In this document: positions 51,626 through 64,000 of the stretch, in pieces
Position numbering within the stretch: position 1 is the first letter of the stretch
Layout: the number at the start of each line of letters is the position of its first letter
Assembly: GCA_019614645.1 (NCBI GenBank)
Contig: JABWDB010000005.1
Location: forward strand, 16,171,001-16,235,000
Source of the DNA: Stratiolaelaps scimitus
Lineage: Eukaryota; Arthropoda; Arachnida; Mesostigmata; Laelapidae
Direction of reading: 5' to 3'
DNA length: 64,000 bases
The notes under the pieces: generated by a model
What the model saw: only the letters and a program-made list of their open reading frames with translations
Databases searched by the model: none
Told to the model about the DNA's origin: nothing
Program-made: the position numbers and the translations under genes

Positions 51626-51849
51626 TTCGTCATCCCGCCATGGCGTTTGTGCTTCATTGGGAAGAGCTTATGGCGTGTGTGCGTTCGGTCCGGTATATCA
51701 TTAACTTGCGCTGTTTTCCATGAGGCCCATCTGACTGAATCTAGGGCGCATAGCGTCGCGTGCTGTACACACAGCATCGAACAGAGACAGGCTGCTTCTA
51801 ATTCTTAAAGGAACCCATGATCGATATATGGATAAATGCTATTTTCGGT

Positions 51850-52045
51850 TCAGCTGGCGTTTGCCGAAAGTCACACGAATGGCATCATTCTGGACTAGGT
51901 CTCCGTTGCGAACCACCATCGTGTAGCAACCCCCCGCCGGCAGCCCCCAACAGACGGAGGAGATCCCGTAGCTCCGAAGCGGCACCAGTAACATTTTGTA
52001 GAGGTAATTCGGCACTATCCACCGAGATGCCAACTTCCCTGAGGG
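51850..52045 (-). mobile_element. LINE-C: short remnant of the same LINE family
   Basis: Minus-strand translation matches the part of LINE-A after the RT active site: LREVGISVD (LRERGVPVD in A), then after a frameshift YLYKMLLVPLRSYGIS ([16 protein letters not shown] in A), then VVRNGDLVQNDAIRVTFGKR ([20 protein letters not shown] in A). About 65 codons, with an insertion around CWGLPAGG. It has no ends or tail. Confidence 0.8.
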
Positions 52046-55000
52046 TCCACGTAGTACGCTTTCGACGCGCAGCGATCCGTAACTTGAAGCGAATCGCTAA
52101 TTTCTGACAGCCAACTCAATCATTTTTTTTCCGGTTAGAATACATTTCCCGACGAAACAGGATCGACCCGCACTCGGGAACATTTCGGAGAAACTCGGAA
52201 CGTCGTCCAGCAGGATAGGCATCTCATTCAGGAGTAACGAATCGTTGAGATCTCGTATACGACCTCCATTATTTTAGACGAAACATTTGCGAAGTGTCGA
52301 CAGAGAAAAAGGGTGCTGAACTGCAACATCTATACTTCCCGATCGCCACAGGCTACCCGGAGCGATTTACATACTAAATAATAGCGGAATAAGAATAACG
52401 CATCTTCCCAGTATGACGACGACGACGACGACGATGATGGTGAAGTTTCTTCCGGATGGCCGTATATTCCATAGGAGCTTTCACACCTGTTCGCACTGTT
52501 TTGCTTTCTGTCCTACAAGCTCGATTTTAAAGCCTTCCTCGTCATTATCATCGTCAATGCATTTCCATCAACATCACCATAAGCATTGGCGAGTATAGCC
52601 CATACACATCGATGCAATAGCTGGCTGCGATCGATCGATCGATCGATCTTAAACAGATCGAAGCAGGCGCAATCGGTCAACAGCGAATCACATAGCATTG
52701 TCTCCAGGCTAGCTTTTCTTTTCCTTTATATGTTGCTATTTCATAGCAGCAGCTGCAACCACCAACATCGCCTCAACAACCGATGCTGAAGCGCGTATAG
52801 GCAGTGTCACTAAGAACAATATATATAAAAGCTGATGCCGCTGTTGCTGCAGTGGCCTTAGCGATCATAGTCGTGTTACACTTTCCGACATTAATGTACA
52901 TTGAGCTGTAGTATGCTGGAAATACGGCCGTCTACGATGAGCCGTGATTGCGACGCTACGCGTCCATGCAACCGTTACCTGATCGTCGTCGACTGCCGCC
53001 GTTGTTTCTGTTGTTGTTACTGCTGCTGTTCACTTGGGTCAGTCCGTCCAGTACCGTATAGCAGAAACAGCAGCAGCAGCAGCAGCAGCTCCACTCCTCC
53101 TGAGCAGTTCCTCCTCGGCTATTATCAGATGTTCGTCGGTTAGCATTGGATACGGATACGGCTAGGACTGTGTCAGTGCTGCTGCTGCTGCAACTGATGG
53201 TGATGATGATTTTCTCTGTTGATGCTACTGCTGGCGATACCGGTGGTGCTCTGATTTGAAACAACAACAACAACAACGATGACAACAATAACGGCGACTC
53301 TGCGATGGGATGCTGCTGCTGCTGCTGTGGGAGCAGCATGAGATTGTGGATCGCTGTATTTGATATGAGGTCTGCCCGCCTCACTGCCTGTTTGATCCGC
53401 CAGTCGCCTGATCTTGATTCTGATCACCGTCGAACCAACGAACACCGAGTGGACGAATGCTGCGTGAGCGACACTCATCCTCAGAGAAGAAGCGACTCCG
53501 TCGACTCGTCTCCGACTTCTTCGTCACAGCAGTCACAGCATCAGCAGTCCGAGTGTTGTCTTCATTGCTGTCATATAGGTGTTGTTGTTGTTGGTGTCGT
53601 TGTTATTGCGTTCGTTCTGTTTTTGCATCTCTTCAATTCGATTGCAACTCTTCGTCTTTCATTGGTTGGTACCGTCGTGTTGTGGTTGTGTCCAAGGTGA
53701 TGGTGCCGTGCCGGTGGCAACCGGCAACCAGCAACAGCAGCAGGACATACATAGCCACTTATATAGTACAAAATGCAGAAAACAGAAAGAGCCCCAGTTG
53801 ATTGCTGCAGTGCAAGTGCTTTAGTCATCGTGCGTTTGATGCTGGTTGTGGTGATGATAGACGTATCAGCAGCAGCGTCAGCGGCAGACCTAGTAGTGTT
53901 TGTTGCGCAGTCGCTGTTATTTTTGTTGTCGTTACAACAAGTGAACTTCGTGTCTCGACCCTCTAACTTGGATTCGTATCCGGACAGCCGGGGGTTTGTT
54001 GTTGTTGTTGCTGCTGCAGCAGCTGCTGCTGCTGCTGCTGCTCTCAGCACGATGCCATCTCCATCAACAAACGACTGTTGCTACTATTCCATTGCTGTGT
54101 CGCTGCTGCTGCAGTTGCTCTATCCTATTGTTGTTGTTATTGTTGTGCTGCTGCAGGGAGCTGCATCCGGTGTTCGAGTGGCAGCGGGCTGACACAGCGG
54201 ACGGAGGCAACGTGAACGGTTGACATGATGGCTGATGCTGCTGCTGCTGCTGCTGATGCTGTCCGAGATGCTATCCTCTTCACCTGAAAGAGGACTCATC
54301 GGCCAGTTGACGCGTTTGCTACTTCACTCGAGAAAGGCGCCTATTGTTTACCTGCGTATCCGTCCGCCCGTCCGCCCGTCCGTCCGTCTGTCTATCTGTC
54401 TACCTGCCCACCCCGCCGGAGAGACAGAGAGAGAGAGAGAGGGGAAGAGAGAGAGGAAATAATTGGGTGACAAGACGAAAATAGTTGCGGTGTTGCTGAT
54501 GCTGTTTCACTGCTGTGGATGCTGCGCCAGCGACGCCACACATGGTGGATCCGCCCTCCATCTATTAGCTCCTCGAGCGTTGCGTGTATATTAACGTGTG
54601 TGCGTGTCGGGTGTGCTAGGGTATGCCTTGTCGTTGTTGTTGGTGTTCGCGAGCGACGCGAGTGTGTCGGTGCTTCGCCACAGAGATGCACGCAGGAATC
54701 CACCTGACCTCTGAATCCGGCCGGCTTGTCCCGGACCCGGGTCTGCCGTACAGTGCCCCACTGCGAGCAGCAGCTGGCGGCGACAGCCGGCGTATCCGAC
54801 AACGGCTGGATTTCGCTTATTCCGTTGCTCATATCTGCTAGCTGCCTTCAGTCCCATAGAATGCGAAGAGGCGATCGAGGCGAAGCCCGTCTGGGCTGAT
54901 GCTTATACCCGATAGACAACGCGTTTCGGAACAACAGCAACAGCAATGGTAACGGCTGATCGGCTGGCAGTTAGCTGACTGTTGATGTCATGACATGGCT

Positions 55001-57635
55001 TTAGTTGGCTTCGCGATGGTCGCTTCGCTGACCGGCAGAGCGAGCGCAGTACGCGGTGATCGTCGCGGAGAACTGCTGCTCATTGAGCAGAAGCAGAAAA
55101 GGCCGAGTGGAAGAAGCAGGGCACCGAGGAAGGGCCACCTGACCACACTGCCAATGTTGATCCGTTGCATCTACAACATCGACCAGGCCACAGGCCACCG
55201 TCATCGTCCGAGTAGTAGCGCTGATGTTATCGGCCACAACAACAACAACAACAACAAAACAATGCATTTCGCAGTCTCATTTCAACAGACGGACACATAC
55301 AGACCGACTTCTCTTCACAGTTACCGCCTCCGCTTCTGTCCACATCGGCTCTTCACCGTCGACCGGTCCAGCTGGCGGTACTCTGGTGTTCGGATATTTG
55401 TCGATACAACAGTGGACTGAGCGCCAGAGACAGCAAAGTATCAGGAGCAGCAGCAGCAGCAATAATAACGGCGAATCCGTCTCGTCGTGGTCTAGTCTGA
55501 TCGTGGACCTTTCTGAACGAGGTTGCAGTCGTGGCCACTGAATCGTCGCTGGTGTCCTGTTTTCCCAATCGGCTCCACTCTACTCTGGCCACCCCCCGAA
55601 TTCTCCTCAACCGTCTCCCATCCGGATGCCAAATGAACTGGCAGGTTTACAGGCTCCTAACCAGTGAACACATCCAAACAATGAATAATCACAATGAACG
55701 AGACGATTACTGCGGACAACAAGCGCAGCGCTGAGCGCCGTGTACGCTTCTGTGTCAGCACTACCTGCAGTTCGATCAACGATCGCGAATGAGGGTGGTG
55801 GGGAACGAGCATGGAACGGGCCTTGTGCAACGTCCCTACACTTTCTACCGGCTTATTCGATACCGCCGGTGTACAGTATACATTGAGCAGTATAGGGCAT
55901 ACAGCCATCGTACTCGAGAAGGTACTGACGTTTGTCAAATCACCGTTATCGGCGACAACCTGCTATCGGCAATGCGAATACTGTCCTTAGGTAAGACGTC
56001 CGAGACACGGAAACGGGCCTATGAAAGCTGGGTGGTGCCGAGGGCCGGTAGCATAACGTGTGGGCAGACGACATCGTCAAAGCGTACGAAACGCGTCATA
56101 GATAATGTTAACGCAAGTCGGACATACATGGACATACACCCAAGCACACACACACACACACACATATTCTGAAAACGAATCGCACGTAGCTATTATAGAC
56201 GTATAATTTAAACTGGTGCATCCGCACTACGACAGCATTGTAATCCTGAGCAACAGGAAGGATGGTTACGGAACTACGCGGTCGTAGGGAAACAGCCAGA
56301 AAGACAACGGCGAGTTCTATGCTGGTCGTACCGCGACGTCACGAGGTAAAAGTAGCTTGTTGAAGACACCGTCAGTGGGACAGCCCAACAACGGACTGCA
56401 CGGAGCATTCATTCCGGCGTTGTCATCATCGAGCCGATATCATCAAGAACGAACGAACGAGCAGGGACGGAGGAAGGGGCGAACAAGACGCTGACAGAAT
56501 CAGATTTGCTGAAGATCATGAGAAACGAGAAACCTGTGCCACCCATTATCAACAATGGTTGTACTGTTGTACTGACTGTACCTGTGTTGCGGAACAGCAC
56601 AGTCACGCAGTCACCCGTTATTTTGCGCTTGCCTCGCATACAGCTACGGGCCCGTGCTCTGCTGTGTCTCGCTCTGTGACGAGCAAGACACAAGACACTG
56701 GGATGGGCGGACCGCGGCAACGGTAGCAAAACAGCAGCGGTGCAACGATATGTCGCTGTAACAGGTACCGCTTATGCGGCGTTCCGTATTGAACGACAGA
56801 ATTGGGGCATAAATAAGCTCGATCTAGCAATTTCAGTCGAACAATTGACTTGAGCCATTTATGCATCCATTGATGAATCGGATTGACGTTGTTCTTCGCT
56901 ACAAATAAGAATGCATCCGTGGGAACACGGGAAGCAACGTCGACTGTGGGGTCGAACGAGGAGGATCTAATGGACGTGAAAAATAGGCACCCTATAGAAG
57001 CTAGAGAGATCATGTTGAGGAGTACAGTGCGGCTTAGACGTACCTTAATGATATATATATATATATATATTTATATATATCTGCGGTATTTCATAACCGG
57101 AATTGTTAACCAAAGCTGATTAATTCAAATCACATAACATTTACGCACGAAGCTGAGCCATGAAACCGTAAACTTTGTGACGAGCGTGATAATGTTAATC
57201 CTGAGCGACACATAGCGATTCATAGACCAGACGACAAACGAAATACCAAAGCTCGTACGTCGGACCAGATTCGTCCAAGCGTTCGCTGTACCATCATCAT
57301 CGTATGATTAATACGAGCAAAAAACAGTAAACAGTAAAATTCCAAATAAAGGACGCCATCCTCGAGCACTGTTTCTCTTCCCAAACGTACACCTGCTCAT
57401 CAAGACCAATGTTCGTAGCTTTTACGCTGACACGAAAAGATTAATCGGGCCGTAATTGTCAGAAGTCCGTGTTTTACAGGTCGTCGTTTACAGCCAGCCG
57501 CTGGTGATGCTAACCAATGAGACTGACTTTATTTAGTAGTGGTAGCAGTCATCGTCGTCACTTGTCGTGGCTTGGCCGCCTTGCTGAAGAATGCCTTGCT
57601 CAGTGTAGAAAAACAAAACAAAAAAAAGAATCGCT
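52046..57635. other. Triplet-repeat-dense DNA without a confident gene
   Basis: Contains (GAC)n at 52414-52440, (GATC)n near 52629-52648, CAG/CTG runs at 53068-53089, 53997-54043 and 54235-54259, a CCGT/CTGT pyrimidine tract near 54360-54402, (GA)n near 54422-54440, (CA)n near 56145-56163 and (TA)n near 57050-57080. Frames over 130 codons are mostly Leu, Ala or Ser repeats. The frame at 55789-56172 has an ATG and is not repeat-driven until its end, but matches nothing known. Confidence 0.5.
53997..54043. repeat. GTT/CTG triplet tract
   Basis: (GTT)n followed by imperfect (CTG)n, interrupted by CAGCAG. One of the densest triplet tracts in the window. Confidence 0.9.
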
Positions 57636-58052
57636 CTAACCTAATTGCACAAGGGACAGCGAAGAACATCGAACAGCGCCCGCGTCGAGCGGCCGCCTCA
57701 CGTCCGCCCGATTGTTACTCCGGTGGTTAACAATAAATGGAAGGGAGTCGCCATCAGCAGGCGAGCCACGACGGGACAGCCTGCCCGCTTTGAAGCTGGG
57801 CCGTGGTACGAAGCGTCGGCTTGAGCGTCCCCGAAGATGAGGTCGAAATGACGGCGGTCCCGAAAAGTCGATGGCGGGCCCAGCCCGAAAAAGAATGGAA
57901 TTGAATCCGGTTAATTGATTACGCCAAAAGCGAAATAGACGACGAAGAGGTTCCGTGTTCGTTGTTTCGTGCCTCGCTTGAAGGCAATACCCGAATTGAG
58001 GGTATCGATCAAGGCAGAGGAACCGGTCGTGGCCCTGCCCAAGCGTGCGCAT
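57636..58052 (-). CDS. Hypothetical open frame of 138 codons, doubtful
   Basis: A minus-strand frame from ATG (MRTLGQGHDRFLCLDRYPQF) to stop, not built from repeats, rich in Arg, Phe and Pro (RRLFRFWRNQLTGFNSILFR; SFRPHLRGRSSRRFVPRPSF). A stop lies three codons upstream, so the ATG bounds it. No family is recognised. Arg-rich frames of this kind can also arise opposite structured RNA genes; I compared it with rRNA from memory and saw no match. Confidence 0.22.
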   Translation of the reverse strand: MRTLGQGHDRFLCLDRYPQFGYCLQARHETTNTEPLRRLFRFWRNQLTGFNSILFRAGPAIDFSGPPSFRPHLRGRSSRRFVPRPSFKAGRLSRRGSPADGDSLPFIVNHRSNNRADVRRPLDAGAVRCSSLSLVQLG

Positions 58053-61000
58053 ATCACGTCAACGCTGAACGGTTCAACAGGCGGTGACCGGCCACCTGGT
58101 GCTAGTCGGCTCTGGCCGATTACAGGTTAAATATAGTATCACTCGGGGGGTCGTTGCTATTTGTTATATCATTTTGACACAACATTTAACACTATCGAAC
58201 TATCTGGTAGGAAATAGGCTGACACAGTTTCGAGCAGATATATATATATTATATATACTTTTTTTTTTAATTTGTATAAATTAGCTAGCTTCCGGATCTG
58301 CGCAAGTTTGTAATGGCGTATGCCTTTTTCGTGTTTTACTGACTGGCCTAACGGGCTGAACCTGGAAAAAGCAGTTGACGAACGGCGGCTCCGCATCGAT
58401 ACATGTCTACAATATATATATATATATATATATGAACTAGAAATGGCCAAATTGCTGCACCTTCTCGTATGTATCTACTATCTATTAAAAAGGAACCACT
58501 TTGAATATCAATTAGCTCCTCTGGGCGAAATGAACAATGTCGTTCCTCATTACTCTTGCAGTGGCACTTTTGCCATTGTAGACACCAATCGACTCGAAAT
58601 CGTATTGGGGCCCAATCCCGATCCAGGACGAGTGGCCCCAACCGCGTCTATCGCATTCATATCCGCATTGTCAGTCTGCCTGTCAGTCAGGCTATGTCAT
58701 GTCCTTTTCCACCGTCGCCAGCCACCGTTCGTCCGTACGACCACTGACTGAACAGACTAACCTGTTCGCTCAACCCAACCGCTGGAGAGCCACTACCACT
58801 ACCAGTTCTGCTGCAATTCACTGTGAGCGACTGTGTGTGACTGACGATAGCAAAGAAGAAGGCTGCTGCTGTTGACGACGACGACAACGATGATGATGAT
58901 GATGACCGATGTAGCCAAAGCTGAAGCACACAGCAGAAGAAATCCCATCCTGTCGATTTCTTTTCGTTGCCTGTCAACTGTAACTTCATTCAACTGACCC
59001 TGATCGCTCCCATTGCCAATCTGGCCATCTCAGCAGCCCGCAAAGCGACTGACACCCCTGCTGCTGCTGTTGCCTGGCGGCAGAGCCCACTGTCCGTCGG
59101 TCCAACCCACCCACCGAAGTAACGACCAAGTTCAGAGTCAGTAATCGGAGAGTCGTGAGGGCTCCCCAGCAGAAGCAGCTTTCAGTCGGTTCGTTCAATC
59201 GAGAGCGTCCGGCAGACAGTGCTATCTCGGCAGCATCGCAAACGTTTGCAGCACCGCCGTGATGGGGTGGCGGTGGCGTCCGTTGGTACATGCGAAATAC
59301 GAAATGGTACATCTTAGTGCTGCTGCCTACCGGACGACCGAACGACGGCGAGATGTGCACCGATTGCCGCCGCGGTGCTGAGGCAGCATTGATTGCCGTT
59401 AGTGGACAGAACGCCCCTGGTATCTGCCGCTGCGAGGTATACTACCATTGGGGTGCTAGGATGGTGTTCTAGCTGCTGCTGGCGCTGTCGGTGCCTGCCA
59501 CAACAACAATAACAACAAGAACAATAACAACGTCGTCGCAATAAATGATTCTAAGCAATAGTGTTGAATTTATTTTTCCACACTCAGCAACAAACGAATG
59601 AGCAAATCTCCTGCTAAGACCACACACATCTACTGTTGCAACTACTGATCGTGTGTGCAACTGGTAGTCGTTGTAGGGAGGTGAACCAGTTGTGGGCTAG
59701 CTCCGTCCACATATCCACATATCATCTATTTCTCTATCTCGTCTATGTATGGCTATATTGCTACATTCTAATATATTCGAATAGGGAGAGAAGAAAGGCC
59801 AAGATACAAAATATGAAGGTTGCTAACCGAACGATGTTGCCATCCGCTCCGATGCCGAGTGTCCTTTGTTCGGAGGAACTCAGAATGGAAAAAGATAGCG
59901 CTTGAGATTCAATGGTAATTTACTATTATATAATTACGATACGAGTTCAAACCTAGCTTTAATATCGTCGACCTTCGCTGCAAACGCTGCATTTTGTAGA
60001 TGAAACACTTCGAAAACGCTATTTTGTGTCGATTCCTTAATAAATTGACAGATTTCGTCGCCACTTATTGGTCTAATTCTTTCACGCAAAATGAGGAAAG
60101 CAATTCTGTATAGACACCTTGAAAAGGTAAGAAACTCTTACATGGGCTTCTTTCAGAAATGCTCAATTGTTGTTAAGCATTCCTGAAAAGCTGCCTTCAG
60201 AAATCAAGGTGTGGGCAGACCCCTGGAGAACACTATCTCTCAACCCACAACGAAATAAAAGAGAAATCATGTCATACCAGCTTTCGGCCTGGAATTGATA
60301 TCAGCACCAGCAAGGGGGGTCAATTAAACGAACACATAATTATAGTAGATATCACTGTGACAACCCGCGACCTGGAAACTCAGTAACGACAGAGAACGAG
60401 GAGGCACTACTTTCGAAATAGGTTGCCTAGGGTGTTTTTGCTGGTTTATGTCTAGAAAGCACGAGAAGCACCTTTACTGTATTGGAAACGATTAAGTATG
60501 TTGTTGACGAACCTACAGCAATAGCCACCTCCACTGACAGAGATCTTGTTTCCGTTATGTTTCTGTTGAAGCCGCTGAACGCGTTGCGTAGTGGCCAAGT
60601 CCGAGAGGAGGCGGAACGGGGCCAGTATTAGACGCAGCTTCTTCATAAGCTTCTTCCACCGTAGACTTAATGAGCACCAAGCGATAAGACCAGAGAGAGG
60701 TACTTCATTGGCGTGATGCAACGCTATTTTACGCGACCCTAACGGCAACTGTGGTCCTCATATCTCAAGTAATGCCTAAACAATCCTGTGCGCGGACTTC
60801 AAACACTCGAACAGAACAGCGTCACATGGCTCTATACGCACTACTATGTGTCCGTATGGGTATTCTATATATTATTATTATTATAGATTATGCTATAGCA
60901 CACAACAACAATAACAACAACGACAATTGTCTAAAAAAGTTCACACACAACCGCTGTTGTAATCGCCATATTCAACCATAGTCATCATCGTACCAAGCCA

Positions 61001-64000
61001 CGATATATCCATGGCTCTCTTATTGATTAGTGCGTTTGACATTGAGTAGTCGTCGCTCGCGAGTATTACCATAGTGGCATTGCCATTGGCGGGCTTCCCA
61101 TTACGGCCACAAATACAGCCAAGCCCAACTAACCAGCCAGCGGATGGACAGGTTCGTCGTTCTCGATGGCCTTTCTTCAGCTATGTACACCAGCTTTCGG
61201 CGTATAGAGCTATCCGACAAAACCACAGGCAGACAATTCATCACACTATGACATCGAACCTCATAGAGCAGATAGATCATATTTGCTAGTGTCGAAATCT
61301 CCCCCTGCAAATGCACCGGGGTCGTATATCGTATCGTAAGTGCACTGCGTGTGCCCATAATCAGTTGCCGTGATCCCATTACTTACTGGAGCTAGCAACA
61401 GTCAGTGAGTGTTGACCACCAGCTGGACTGACCAGGCGACAGCGTGCCCCAGCTGAACTGAGGTGGACTGTGCCGATAGATCAAGAGCGAGAAAGATGTG
61501 ATGTCCCTCTTTGCGTTCTGTGTGTGTCTGTGTGTGCCTTAACGATACTATCGTTTATTATTAGTGATTCGTTCACAGTCGCGAGTCGCAATACGCAGCC
61601 ATGCGAAGCTGTGGTCCCAGGGCGCTGCCAGCAGCAGCAGCCGCAGCCGCGGTGACGACCTCTGTTACTGCTGCTGCTGCTGCTGTTTCGTCTTTTATTT
61701 TCATCATTTTGCATTACGTCGAAATGGAGAAATCCGTATACACTCACTCACTATAGCTCGTATACAACAAAGGTTTTCTCCACTTCGTCCTGTTCGAACG
61801 CGACTACCACTGATCGCGCACTAAGTTGACGCAGCGAGCAGCAGGAGCAACGACAGCGGAACTACTGACGCAGAATTGACGCGAGACACTCGTGCCTCGC
61901 AGTGTCTATATGTCCGACGGATGGACGGATTGATTGAGGCGTCAACTTCTCTTGGGCTTCAAATCGACAGCCAGCACTTCTTTTAGCGAGGAGAGGGTGA
62001 CTGAAAAGTTCAGTGGTGTCGCTAGCGCCAGAAGCGGTGACTCCTGCGAAGCAGCATCTCTCTGTTGCCACTGCTGCCGCTACGACTGCTTTGATCATTA
62101 TTATTATTATTATTATTGTCGATTCTTTGCCGCAGTTGCCGCATACCTATCCTACCTCGGCAGCTTCTAGTTGTTGTTGTTCTCGATCGTTTTCGTCTCG
62201 GCAACGAGCACAACCGAGCCGTTGTTGCTGTTGTTGTGTGCCTATATTGTTACACTGTGGTCTCTCCTTAGCGGCAGATACTGGATGAACGACAATGTCC
62301 TCTCTATTTTTGTTTCTAATCGCCTTTTCTATAATAACTGTCTCGGCCGCAGCCCATTTGCGCTGCTGTATTGTATTATTGGCCGAGGTAGTAGTAGTGA
62401 CCGCGCGCCCGCTGCTTGCTCCTCTTGACAACTGCTGCCTCTCTCTCTCTCTCGCTCGCTCTCTCACTGTTTCTCCTGAATATTTCTATTTACCCCTTTT
62501 GATATTTATTTTTCTCTCACTTTATTATTTACTGTATCATTGTTATTGTTATTATTACGATTATTCGTATCATTGTTATCTACACGCGCCCTGGCGAACG
62601 TTGCCACCACGACGATTGCAGTTGACAGTTGCGCGATCGCGGTTGCTACGCCTTGATTTTCATCGTCAACCGATGACGGCGCTGCCACCGCCGCCGACGA
62701 CGACCCGAGCGGTCCCGGTCGCATTGACAGCCACTACGGCCATATTATCCATCTACGACGGCAGAGCGGACGGCCAGCAGATGGCACATACGTCCACTGC
62801 TCCATTGTGAACCCTAGTGAAGATCACGAGGCTATGTAAGTGGTGACGGCGATCGCGGCGGTACTGGAGATACATTGAACATTAGTCGTCCAGCTAACGT
62901 AGTGTGAACCACTCCATTCATTTGGTCGAGGAGCGGCAGCGATGTGGACCCATTCACTGGCTGCCAGTGTAAAACAAGCAGTACTCCTGCACAGCATAGC
63001 ACAGCATAGGACGGCCAACACTGCTACAGAACGCTAACCTCTTTCCCAAGGAACGGCGAGACGTTAGAGAGAATTCGTCGAACACACAGTGCTGGGTATC
63101 TATGTATCTGACAGATGTAGACGACACTGGCGTAACTTCGACTAGCGAGTGAGCGATTTTCACGCAAATGGACACATACGTTTGTCCCTTGAGGGCCGGG
63201 CAGCGACTGGGTCAAGCAGGTCACTCATTCACACTGTATCGTGTGCATTTCAGTTAGCAACTTTATGCAGAACATTGAAACAAACAAAACTCTGTATTGC
63301 AACAGTCGAAATTTTTTGGTAACTGAAGGAGCGTGGGGAGATTTAGAGAGAGAGTGAGAGCTGGCTGTTAGGGAACGATTTTTTGTCAATGTATTGTGTG
63401 TTTTAATATAGATATATAAGATAATCAGTGACCCGTTTGGTGGCCGTGATGGTCATCCGAGGGAGGCGATGGCTGGCATTGCCTCTCTGCCTCAGCACAG
63501 CGAGGGAAAGGCGCTGTAGAAGGGAGGACCCCGCGCTTGTTCATGGTAGCGCAGACCAACCTGTGGCAGATCCCACCGAGGAGATTGTTGGCATTTTACT
63601 TTTGAAAATGGTTCTCATTTTATTTGATTCACTAGATCGTCGATGTTGTGGGAGATTGCCTAAAGTATATATTTGTGTATATATATATATATATAAACAT
63701 TTTTTAATGGAATTACTTTGAACGCTTGTTACATGACCACAGCCTGCTGTCCGTCAAAATGTCAGGGTTCCCTATTCACGTAGCGGCCGGATAGATATGT
63801 CCGATTAGCGGTTCAAGACGAAGAAAACAAATACAACATTCCCTCACGTTGGGCGTACGTCAGCAATGCTGGGTCGACGCAAAATCCAAATAGACAAAAC
63901 TCTAATCACGAGCAGGCAGGGAAGTTCAACAGCGCGCTTAACTTGAATGCGCTTTATTCCGGGTGGTCTAAAGCCATGAATGATCTCTATCCGTAATCAA
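58053..64000. other. No confident gene; low-complexity DNA to window end
   Basis: Microsatellites include (TA)n near 58238-58257, 58411-58432 and 63677-63694, GAC/GAT runs near 58872-58903, (ATT)n near 62096-62117 and (CT)n near 62442-62465. The frame at 62295-62810 begins like a signal peptide but runs into pyrimidine and TTA repeats. Confidence 0.5.

Larger units (their letters stand above)
44233..51836. other. No confident gene
   Basis: Microsatellites: (TA)n at about 45947-45977, 48559-48583, 49324-49350 and 50416-50448; (ATA)n near 48474-48492; (GGC)n at 51599-51625. A plus-strand acceptor (TTTTGTTTACAG) at 44635 opens a 53-codon frame discussed in the findings. The frame at 47877-48257 lacks an ATG at its start and has a competing minus-strand frame; neither is recognised. 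Confidence 0.45.

Noticed and set aside
53571..54192. Long frames on both strands near 53.6-54.2 kb
   Set aside because: They are Leu/Ala/Val/Thr runs from CTG and GTT triplets and overlap in several registers.
62295..62810. 171-codon frame with a signal-peptide-like start
   Set aside because: Most of it is translated (CT)n, TTA and GTT repeats; hydrophobic starts arise easily from such DNA.
1..64000. CRISPR arrays, bacterial operons, rRNA or clear tRNA genes
   Set aside because: The DNA is eukaryotic with spliced genes; no spaced direct-repeat array and no complete tRNA cloverleaf was found.

Overview
The window is eukaryotic nuclear DNA. It has spliced genes with short GT-AG introns (one GC-AG), non-LTR retrotransposon copies, and very many simple repeats ((TA)n, CAG/CTG and GGC/CCG triplets). 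The gene set and protein sequences fit an arthropod. A mite-like chelicerate is my guess and is not proven.

0-17 kb is the readable genic part. On the minus strand a nearly complete Polo-like kinase gene (polo/PLK1) runs from its start codon at 10150 down to about 816. I resolved nine coding exons (561 codons); the short last exon is uncertain. Its 5.7-kb first intron holds an almost full-length LINE in the opposite orientation, with one in-frame stop in the RT region. About 1 kb upstream and divergent lies PBDC1 (three exons, 172 aa), the family of yeast Chp1/YPL225W, a chaperone for eEF1A. It is followed 221 bp later on the same strand by DALRD3 (nine exons, 561 aa), the DALR-domain partner of the METTL2 tRNA m3C methyltransferase. 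All exon phases in these three models agree.

17-24 kb is intergenic. It holds a very good 70-nt hairpin just downstream of DALRD3, and a second LINE copy of the same family, deleted twice inside and mutated in the catalytic YADD box.

24-64 kb is mostly low-complexity and triplet-rich DNA with few convincing genes. The best coding signal is an exon at 28486-28616: an ATG, a nine-glycine run, a basic segment and a good splice donor. It looks like the first coding exon of a gene with a very long intron. Several open frames (30.8, 34.1, 35.9, 39.6, 43.6, 57.6-58.1 kb) are listed only as weak candidates, and a third LINE scrap lies at 51.85-52.05 kb. Most long open frames here come from triplet repeats read in several frames.
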